From Vanilla planifolia (Eukaryota > Streptophyta > Magnoliopsida > Asparagales > Orchidaceae), in the NCBI GenBank assembly GCA_023846275.1, contig CM043869.1, forward strand, positions 36,792,737-36,856,736: 64,000 nucleotides of DNA, written 5' to 3'. Positions 39,601-51,600 of this stretch are shown here, in pieces. The position numbers and the translations under genes are program-made. The notes below the pieces were generated by a model. It was not told the DNA's origin, did not search any database, and worked only from the letters and a program-made list of their open reading frames with translations. Numbering within the stretch: the stretch's first letter is position 1; every line of letters starts with the position of its first letter.

Positions 39601-42600
39601 TACAAAATCAATAATATTGAAATAAAGAACTTTCCAAAATTAATATGCAATTTGATGGGATTACATATGGTGAAGATTAAAGACCTTAGAATTGTATTAA
39701 TCATCATTAGACAATGCTTGCTCTATGGCTGGTTGGACAATCAAATAGTTATAAAGCCAGCATGCATCTTCGAACAATGTTTATGATATATTGGATAAGT
39801 TTCATATGATTGTACTCAAGTCCATTAATAAATTGAAAAGGAGAGGAAAAGGGGATACTTCACATTAAAAATGTATGGTTTCAATTCCGAAGGGTACCAG
39901 GTTCAACTAGGATAAAAATTTAATGCTTGAGTATTTCTAAAACCCAAAACCTCCTCATTGCTTAGTTTTAGGACATATTTTTCTTTCTTTTCTTCCCGTC
40001 ATGACCACTACAAGAACTCTTTCCTAAGTCTAGATTGGAAACCTTAATCTAGATATGAAGAAAAAGGATAAAAGAGAATGCTAATGTTCATGTACAATGG
40101 AAACAAATCTAAATGAAAATTTAAAAAAAAAAAACCACATGGAGTGAGCATTCACAAATCACTCAATATTCTGATCAAGCTAATTGATAGCCATAAACAA
40201 TAACACTAAAAAGAAAAAACATTCCAAAATAAACATGCAATTTTAATGGGATTCCATATTTGGTCAAGATTCAAGGCCTTGGAATTGTGCTGATCATCAT
40301 TAGAAAGTGCTTGCTTTGAGATCGGCAAGCCAATCAGATAATTATAAGGCCAACATGCATCTTGGGACAATGTTTAGAATATATTAGATAAGTTTCATAT
40401 ATTTATACTCAAGTCTACTGATAAACCTATAACAAGAGAAAAAAGTAGTACTTTGCATTCAAAATGTATGGTTTCAATTCTGAAGGGTACCAAGTTCAAC
40501 TAAGATAAAAATTTAATGCTTTGGTTTTTCTAAAACCCCAAACCTCCTCATTGCTTAGTTTTAGGACATTTCTCTTTCTTTTCTTCCTATCATGATCGCT
40601 AGAAGAACTCTTTCCTGAGCTCTAGATTGGACTTATTCTAGATCTTAGGAAAAATGATAAAAGAGAATACTACTATTTATGTACACTTGAAATGAATCGA
40701 AATGACAATTTAAAAAAACACCTTAAATGAGTTGGGGATAACAAAACACTCAATACTCTGATCAAGATAATTGACAATCCCAACTTTAAAATCAATACCT
40801 TTGATGGGATTACATATGGCTAGGACTCAAGATCTTAGAATTGTGTTGATCATCAATAGACAATGCTTGCTATGCATCTTTGGACAATGTTTAGATATAT
40901 TGGATAAGTTTCATAAATTAATAAACCTACAAGGAGAGAAAAAGGGCGAACTATGCATCCAAAATGTGGTTTTAATTCTGATGGCACCAAGCTCAACTAA
41001 GATAAAAAATTTAATGCATGGGCTTTTCTAAAACACCAAACCACATCATTACTTAGTTTTAGGACATATTCATATTACTTTTTTTTCCCAATCATGATCA
41101 CTGGAACTCTTTCCTAAGCTCTAATTGGAAACCTTAAAATCTCGATCTCAAGCAAAAGAATAGAAGAGAATACCAATGTTCATATACACTTGAAACAAAT
41201 CTGAATGACAATTTAAAAAACCACATTAAATGAGCTTGGGATCACAAACCACTCAATATTTTGATGAAGACAATTGACCACCCGAACTTGAAAATCAATA
41301 ACTTTCAAAAGATATAACTTTCCAAACTAAACAAGCAATTTTGATGGGATTTCATATGACCAGGATTCAATACCTTAGAATTGTGATAATCATCATTAGA
41401 TAGTGCTTTCTTTATACTTAGTTGGCCAATCAAATAACTATAAAGCCAAAATGCAACTTCAAACAATGTTTAGAATTTATTGGATAAGTTTCATACAATT
41501 ATTGATGAAACTACAAGAAGAGAAAAAGGAGATAAAAGACTGTTTAATGCTTGGGCTTTCCAAAAACCCCAAACCTCCTCATTGCTTAGTTAAAAGACAT
41601 ATTCCTTTCTTTCTTCCCATCATGATCACTAGAAGAATTCTTTTCTAAGCTCTAGATTGGAAACCTTAATCTAGATTTCAGGAAAAAAGTTAGCCAATGT
41701 TCATGTACACTTGAAATAGATTTGAATGGCAATTTAGAAAACCAACTTGAGTGAGCTTACGATTACAAACCACTAAACTAATAAAAATTATCCTTTTAAT
41801 GGATACATTGACTAGAGGTCAAACCAGACTACTTTTAGGTGATTAATTTTGTGAAACAATAACAAGAATGATTGACAACTAAATTATAAGATACAATCAA
41901 TAACTAATAAAAAAACTTATGGGCAACCGTGATACATTGACAAGAGGTCAAACCAGACTACTTTTAGGTGATTAATTTTGTGAAACAATAACAAGAATGA
42001 TTGACAACCAAATTATAAGATATAATCAATAACTAATAAAAAACTTATGGACAACCATGATGGGATCATGATTCTTTCTATCACACTAGATTTGTCGCTC
42101 ATCAAACATCTAAAATCCTTATAATGAAATGTCACAAGTGAAACAATGGATCATAAAGATAACATTTTAGCATGCACAGTCCATATGGCTCGAATGTCCC
42201 TCACAACTTTGCATTAGGGAACACTACTTGTCCCTTTGGAAGTTCACATGGAAAGTTAGTGAATGTTTATCCATATATTTTGTTATACTTTAGTGTCCAG
42301 GTTTTTAACTAAAACAAGAAATGCTTTGATGAAGATAAATTGTGGCAAAGTAGTAGGCAAGAATAATATTCTTTTAAATTTATAAAGATTTATAAAAATA
42401 GAAGTTTATTCTTATCTAACCAAATAATTAGATGTGATCTTTAAAGCGAAAAGGGTGCCAAAAGGTTGAATTAAAAGAAAATTGAAACCTACGAATAAGG
42501 AGGAAAGCAATTACAAATAATGTGTTAGTCAAAAAGAAATTAAGTTAGCATGGATTACAAGCTTACCTTGGAATCACTATAGCTTTATGTCAAGTGGATC

Positions 42601-45600
42601 CATACTTGATTAGTCTACTCAAGATAAAAGTGATGGAGTTGATGGAAGCAACCCAAAGGGAAGATGAACTAAGCATTTGGCGCTGATTTGTGGTGAATTC
42701 CAAACAAAGATACTAGCAATGTCAATTCCTATATAGACAAAGGTAGCATTCTAGTTAGGTGTCTTACTAGATTAAAAACCTCCCATGAGTGAAGAACATG
42801 TACCAAGGGTTGTATTTGGAGAAGAATTTGGGGGAGAAGGAAAACAAACTTCTCCTATTCCCTCTTTCTATTGGAATTAGCTTGGTTTCTGCTTAGTCCT
42901 TTGTACATTATCTTAACAATATTTTAAAAAAGTCATTATGTTCTTTAGCACATTAATTGTATCAAGTGATTACACAAGGCATTCATCATCGATTCTAATT
43001 CAAATCCATGTCGCACTCAATATACCTTGGACTTGATCTTGAACATTCCCAAGACTAAACCTAACTCTGACACCTAGAGTCGATATTTATATGGATATGA
43101 CCTTAATTTCATAGCTTTATGACTTGCAATATAATCCCAGCTGTAGCTTCTCATTGTTATCTTGATCTTCTTTAGCATTGTTAACTAATCAATCTTCATT
43201 TCACAACATAGCATAATGTGAAATCTTTCTGACATAATTGTTTTGATGATAGTATTATTCTTTGAGGTAATACTCAATATTCCTTAGACCATGCTTGTCC
43301 TCTATTACAACTATGTGGGTTTTGAGTTGTAGAATTGCCAAGCATCCAAGGTCTCAAATCGAGACCTGATCAACAAAGGTGTTGATTTCGAATTCCAAGT
43401 CAAATTGACTCTTAGTAAAAATGAGACACCTCAAATGGACTTCAACTTGTGGAGTTTTATATAGCCTAATTATAGGCAAATTGAACATAAAAGAGGCTTT
43501 GATCCCTGTCTTCAGAAGTTATCATTTGTCATCTCATAGAAGTTGCACAAAATTCTTGTTAACAACCTCAACACGTCATTTGTCACTAGATAGGCGTTTT
43601 GATTTGTCTATGATGTATTCTTAACCTATGTCTTCGTCAACAGATCTTCTTTTTATAGTACAAATAGTGGAAGTGGAAACATGAAAATGACAAGGAACAA
43701 AGAAATAATGAAAAGGAGAAGATGTTTTTTGTCATAGAGATTAAATTTTTCAAGAAAATTTTCTTCAAGGAAATCTACAAAGTTCTAATTCACATAATTG
43801 TTTGAAATTCTCAACTTCTGAATTCTTTCCGAATTCTTCCGAATTCCTTTATAGATCATTCTCATCCCTTTATATAAAACTTGATATACAATATTTAATT
43901 ACAAAAAGCCTAATATTTTAATTAGAAAAAGATTTTTTGCCTTTTGACCAAATTTCAAAATTCCATAAAATCTAAATCATCCGGCCCCATGCTTGCGAAT
44001 GGAAACCATGCTTGTGGGCGGCTTCAACTTGCCTCGGCTCAACACGCACGAGGTTTCCGTGTAGTAGGTGGCACCTATCGCGTGTGTGACAAACGCGATC
44101 GCCAACCTCCAACGCGAGCCCACGTGTGAGAGGGTAGGTGCACCTATACTACACGTGACTAGGATTGCGCCGCATGTGCAAGTCACTCGAAGTTAGGTGC
44201 ACACCAACACGTGCTGCACGTGACCTCGGTCAACACCGCACGCATGCAGTGCTCGGAGTCAGGTGCACGCTTATGCGAGTGAGCAATGTTTTGAGATTTC
44301 CCTCTTTTATTATTATTTTTTTAAAATTTTAACTTTACCTCTTTTTTGTACTAGATTTTCGGAGGGCACACCCAAGTCTCCATGCGTGGCGCTCCACTAG
44401 GCAACGTGTACTCCGATGTGCCTGCAACAAATCTTTGCATGCGACCTAAGGCAAGACCCTACTACTTGGTGCTACATCGTTGATTTTCTTCATTGTCTAA
44501 ATTTTTTTTATCCATTTTGATTTAATGATCTTAGATTTGATCTCCTAATCATATTTGCACCTCTTCAAATCATATCTATCATCAACCATGGAGGACAATA
44601 CCTTCCATTGAAAAATCTCACATCCGATTTAAATATTAATAAAGAAGGTAACCCAAAGTGTGCCCACACATGTTGAAAGAATAATTGTGCAAGATCTTCA
44701 CTTGTGACTTGTCAACATGGTTAAATGATTGCCATCTTCGAAAACCCAACCATCAATAATTGTCATCAATAAACCTCCAAGGAATTCCATCAAGAACGTT
44801 TTTAGATTCTAACTTAGTAACAACTACCACATGTAAAATCCTCTTAATTGTGTGCAAAATACCAAATTTTTACAAACATATGAGACTAATACATGTACCT
44901 CTTTATGTTTCAAATTTCTTTAGTCTCCCTAAAGCAACCCATTACCTTTGATAAATAAACTTCTCAGATCCACACAACCTATCTAAGCCTTGTTCAGAGT
45001 CTAAACTCATAAGACATCCCTATGTATATTTTTGGTAGAAATAATATTTAAATTTAAAAAAATTGTTATTAATTAAGAACAATTTAAATAAAAAATAAAT
45101 AAATCTCTAAAAATTTAAATCTCATTAATCATGAACAACTTAAATAAGAAGTAAATAAATTTATTGTACATATTACTCGAGTAAAAAAATTTTAGCTTCT
45201 ATGTGTATTAAGTAATTGTAATTAGTGCATCATTTTTCTTATATAACCTATATAAATGTTGCATTGTATTGAGAGAAAAAAATAAGATTATTTTCTTCAA
45301 AAAATTTTCATTGGTTTAATTTCATTTAGCAAAGTCAGTATCATTGTGTTGTTGCCTACTTCCTCTTGTTTCTTTCTCTTGTTGCATCTACATCCAACAT
45401 ATAAACATATTGCATTCATGATGGTCTACAAAGCATGTTCGCCAATTTGTGCAGGACATCCTTCTTATACTTGATGAGAATGTTGAACTATTGCATATAT
45501 GTTTAAACAAATTAGTGGTCTAAATGAACAATTGTCTCCTTTCCTAGATATAAGCTCATTAATGCTTCATAGCTTAATGTATTGCTAACAACTCATTTTC

Positions 45601-48600
45601 ATATGTTAGATAACTTCTCTTACACCTTGTAGAAGCTTGGAGTAGTATGTCATGGGTTGTACCAACACCAATAGCATATACTAGTGCAATAGCCTTTATC
45701 TCCAAAGTATGTTTTAGATTTGACAAGACAATGACCAATGCATCACACAAGTTTTTCAACAAAATAAGTGTCTTCTCTCAGCCTTTGTAAAGGTGTCACA
45801 ATCTTGAAAAACCATGTGCTAAACTCAAAGACATAATCAAACTTAAAAATTCTAACCTATATTTCTTGGCCTAAGTAATTCCAAAATACTTCGACTTTAA
45901 CCAAGTGAAGCTTTATCTCTCCATTTTCAACCTCAAAAAAGCGATACAACAAAGTTTTATGCAAAACTTGTGCTTCCTAGAATTCAAAATTAATTGGTGC
46001 TATTAGAGGAAAGTGAACACCTTCCACACATAACCCAAATGCTCTTTTAGAATTTGACTGTAGATTAGGAGGTCGTTCAAAAAAACTATGTCAAACTCTT
46101 CTATATACAATTTAATAGGTTGCTTATGAGCCACAAAAAGGTTATTGACACATTAAAAAACACAAACGACATAACCAAGCATTCATATGATACAGTCAAT
46201 TTTTTAATGTTGTCTTCCATATATCTTAGTCATGAATATGACGTAGATGATATCTTAACTTCAAGTTGAGCTTTGTGAAGATATACGTATGTTTTAATTA
46301 ATTGACCAAGTTGTTGATCCTAAATAACAGGTACATACCCATGACAATAAACTTATTAAGCAACAAAAAATGCCCCATAGCCTGCCCTCCATTTTTATCA
46401 GTATCATCATTATGGATGATCAACACGATGAACTACTCAACTTCAACACTCCATTCTCAATCTCCTTCACTTGTCTCTTTGTCTCCTTATTTTCCATTAT
46501 TGAATTTTAAAATATCCAATATCAAGCAATGAGACATCAAACGCGAGATTAATCTCACGTTTCATATTTCTTATTAGGAATAATCCTTGTAGATCTTTGG
46601 AGAGTGTTGGATATTTATCTATAAGCTTTCCCAACTCAGTTCCAACTTCGTCTTGTTTTGTACTATTCTAACATATATCTTCTCTAGTCATATGAATTGA
46701 AAACATAATTTTGATAGGCATAAACGAGTCGTTTTACCTTTGCATTGGCTATCAATCTATTGACTGCATCACTCAATCTTGATTAACTAGACATTTCTTG
46801 CTATCTTTCGTAAATTTTTATATTTGACCTCATCGAAAATAGATAGCATCCATAAATATGTATCTTTGAACATTACTTGGCAAATATCAAGAGGTACAAC
46901 ACATACCACCTAGTCAATATACTTGTGATTACAAACTTCTGCTTGCATTGTCTGTCCATGCTAGTCCCAACACATTCTTTTGAATCCAACCAAAATGATA
47001 ATATCATGGACGTTAAGTTGTATATAGATTAAGTCATTTCACCATACTTGACAATATAATATTCTTTTGACTCTCAATGGCATGAGTCCACGTCTTTTGC
47101 TTCACTTAAATAAGTCAGGTGAATGGCTCTTGTAGAGATTTTGCTTTGGTATGACCTTGGCCATTCTCCTTGGACTAAACATCAACAAACGACTAAGTCA
47201 ACATGAAGTTCTCAACAACATGACCTACCTCACTTGCAATCATAGCTTGCTTACCTTTGTCCACATTCTTCTTGAACTTCTAAGGGCATAATGGATGCAG
47301 CTTCAAGCACATGCCTTGTACATTACAGCATCTCCAATTTTTCTATGATAAGAGAACTTCCCATACAACATCAATGATGATGTCAATGTCATGAATGTTC
47401 CACAAAGCTAGCATGAGGTGGCCTTTTTTTTCATTTCTTCTTTCCTTCTTGAAGTTCACAAATCTTTTATAGCATCCCTATTGCAAGCTATTATAAATCT
47501 TTGTTCTTCTTCATAATCATTTTTGTGAATAAGCAAGCCTAACTAAGAATAGAAAAAGGGACTAATTGGAGCTTGGTAACTATTGAATGATACAAATTAG
47601 ATGTATAGTTCATCAACATTTACACCTTGTCTATGGGTCCAAGGGCAATTGCTTGTCTTCGAAACTTGTTTGTACATTATTTGGCCTTGTCCATGTCTTA
47701 GACCATTCCATCACTCTTCAAGATATCACATTGTGTAGAACTCTTAATAAATTAAATAGTGTACATTTCAAAACAACTTTTATATAGTGTCCACTCACAA
47801 GTGAGAGTCTCACCATTTTAAAGCATAACAAACCAAGAGCATATGTAAATAGTAATACCCATACAAAGAAATTAGATCTTTAGCTAATCTATAAAGCAAA
47901 TCAGCATTTAAATCCCTAACATATGTCAATAAATATATCACCACCACAATCTTAAACGAAAATAAAAGGCTTTCAAATATTTAGTAAGGCTTACATCGTC
48001 ATTTTCTTCCTTTGGTTCTTCAAGGATGTCTCTCAAATGGATGGTCCTCCATTAATGCTTTAGATCTATTACGAATATTGCACAACTTTTATGCCAAAAT
48101 TTTGTTGTACTATCTTTCCTAACCCATGGATGTTTCACCTTCTCTTCTCTTTGTTTAATCTCCAACTATTGGAATGGTAATGTATCATTTTTGGTCCTCC
48201 TAGTTCCCACCATAAAAAATTAAAGATCTCCTAAATGTTGAAAATATGATCTGTCCACTCCTTTGGATAATGACAGCTGGTAAAATGAAGGGTAATGCCC
48301 ACAAATTTTGGGCTCACTCATGGTAAATTCCAAAAAGAATATCAACAATGCCGATTCCATTGGATGCAAGGGCCTCTTTCTACTTGAGGAAAGAAGAATG
48401 GCATTTAAAGTTGTAATTTAAAATTATTTTGAAAATGCAAGAGAAACTTTTATTTTCTCATTAAACCAAAATTAGCTTGTTTCAGCTTAGCCTTGGAATA
48501 TTACCTTAGAAGTGTTTATAGATGCTCCTTATTGTTTACATATACATTATTTTCATTAAGTATATTGATTCAAGACAAGCAATATCAATGAATGATATAC

Positions 48601-51600
48601 TAAGCTAACTCAGTAGATCTTATAAGATTTTTTCTATTTATTTCATATTTTTAATTGGTTCTGGAATGTAATTGGTAATTTATAAGACCCTTAAGATTTT
48701 TACTTATGTTTGTATATTTTATTATTTTTTATTAAGAATAGATAATTTTATAATTTTTGTTTTTGAGTCTATATTTAGCATTGTAATATTTTTAAAACCT
48801 TACTATAGAATGAAAGAAAAAATTTTTGACTTGGCATTTTATTTCTGAAAACTATAGCTTCTCTTCGTGCATGTGTGCACAACTTGAGTTGCGATATAAG
48901 GTTTTTCAAGCTGTAACACAAATATTCGAATTACAATTTGGATCCTCTATCATTTGGTATTAGAGATTGGTTGAAATTTAGCTACAGGAGTTCCTCTTGC
49001 CCATTCTCCATCATTTTTTGTATTAGTTCCTCTTTCATAGTTCCCCAGAGTGACGATCCGCCACCACCACTAATTGGAAGCTTCCTTTTGCCTTGGTTTT
49101 TGTGCCACTAGTTGACGTAACTAGCCACATGTGCCTATAGCTGCCCTCAGCCCCAACTGTCAGCACATAACATCAGTGCCCACATCACAATGCTAGCCCA
49201 TGCCAAACTGCTACAACTCTCGTGTGTAGTGTGCACGCTAACCATTGCGCTCTACTTCTTCCCTATCTACGTAATTGCTGAGCGATCAGCTCATAAACCT
49301 TATTGCAACCACCACCTTGTGTAGGGCAGTGATGAATAAGGAAACCCTAATCCTAAACTTGTACATAAGCAGATTCGATAATGGGCATGTCAAACCAACA
49401 CACACAAAGCATGTGCATGACTTATGATTGACCCACTCCACTTGAATCATACTGACTTTAACTAATGTAGTCCAACCCATCGAACTAATATGTGCCTTGC
49501 ATGTGCACTACTCAAACTAGACTCACTCGACCAAAGCCAATCTTGAGTTACCCACAACTGAACCAACCTAAATCAAGACTGAACCAAACAGTCAATGCCA
49601 AAACCAAACCAATTTCCAACTTATTTCAAATTTAGTTTAGTAACTACATTAGTGCTTTTCAAGAAATTTTTGGGCCATAATTGCTGCAGATTTTCAATCA
49701 ACCAGGGCTTTCACCACAGTATTTTTACAAGTTCATATAAAAGATCATTTTCAAATGCTATGTAAGAAACATGAAAGATTTGATAATTAGTAAATTAATA
49801 AAAAAGGTAACATTAAATTTTTTTGGTGTATTTTTTATTTTGTAGCATTTTCTCAACTTGAAGATTAGTATATTAAATTATAAGTTCATAAACTATGATT
49901 ATGACACTCATTATATTTTACTTTATTTACAAGTTTGGTTATAACTATGAGTGAAGCTATCTTGAAACATGTAAGTGATAACTAAGATAGTATTTTATTT
50001 TAATTTCTTTAATCCACTTAAAATACTACTATTTTTAATACTTAAATTAATTTTTAAAGAGAATTATTTGATAACTATATCAGTATCTTATTCTTATTAT
50101 TTTTAGTTAGTTGTTTATTGAAAAAATTATATAATTTAATTTTTATATAAAATTTATTTAATTAATTTAAATATATCTATACATCTGTATTATTATTTTA
50201 GAATACATTTAAAAACTTCTATTATTTTAATCACTTTTTTTATTTATCACGTCTCTTAGACATAACCAAATGAAAACTTTAGAGCATGTTAAGAATGAAA
50301 TTAGTACATTTAATATTACTATAAATAGAAAGTTAAATAAAATAAAAAACTATAATGAAAATTACTAAATCTAATTTACTTTTTTCATTTAAAACTCACT
50401 TAAAAATACTATTAGAAACAATTTTCACAATGAGATTGAAATTTATCAAAAATATAAGAACTATCAATACAAGTATATCTTAAACTTTAAGAAAAAATAA
50501 TAATAAAAATTAGATCATAAAAAAATAGAAATTATTTTTCATATTGATAAAGAGAAATAAATAGATGATAAGAAAATTGATATAAAACAAAATTAACCTA
50601 TTACTAATAAAGATGAAAAGGTCAAAAAAATCGACTTAAAATAAATAGAATTAACCCATGTCTTAAGTTTTGAAAATGCTGAAAATATTTTAGACATATC
50701 TTTTAAAATGCATCTTAAAAATATTTTTATTACTTGTTTATGTTAATTAAGCAATAGATTCAGTATAATAATTCTTAGTATGTTACATCAATGAAACAAA
50801 TTGAGTCTCTAAAGAAATTTAATAAATGACTAATTATTAATATGTATTTATTTAAAGAGTTATATCCTTCTACAATTCAAAAATTTCACTATGACAACAT
50901 TTAAATTATGTAAAAACATAAGTATTGTTACATATATTTTAAGATTTGTCATCAAATATGTTTTATAAAAATATCTTTAATATTGAGTTTTCTTTACTTT
51001 ATAAAAGATTAGCGTCTAGAAAATAATTATTGGTAAAATATTCTAGTGATTAATATGATAAATAATTTTTAAATATTTTTTACCTAAGTATCTTAATTAA
51101 TATATTTGGTTCGATATTACTATTACAAACTATATTATTCATCTCAATTTTCAGATGTATTGGAATAATCATCTCTAACCTAATGTCTTGATTTCTAAGA
51201 AAGGCCTATATAAATTGATACTAAGTTTGATAAAAATTTATGAAACCCTTAAGAGTTCTTATTTATTTTTACATATTTTATTATTTATTATTTTTTTAAT
51301 AAGAAGTGATATATTCATAATTTTTGTTTTTTAGTCTAAGATTGTAATCTATTTAAAGCCTTGCTATGGAATGAAAAAGAAGATTTTGGCTTTGCAATTT
51401 TAGAAATTACAGTTTCTCCTTATGCAGGCATGCACAACTTGGGTTGCGATCATAAGTTTTTTATGTTGCATTCCAAACATCTAAATTACAATTTGGATCC
51501 TCCATCATTTGGAATGAGATTGGCTGAGATCTAGCTACATGAGTTCCTCTTGTCCATTCTCCATCACATAAATATAGCATTCGTAATCAGTTGATCCATG

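Noticed and set aside
38410..41780. CRISPR-like array
   Set aside because: Units are hundreds of bases long and diverged, with no short direct repeats and unique spacers; the genome is eukaryotic.
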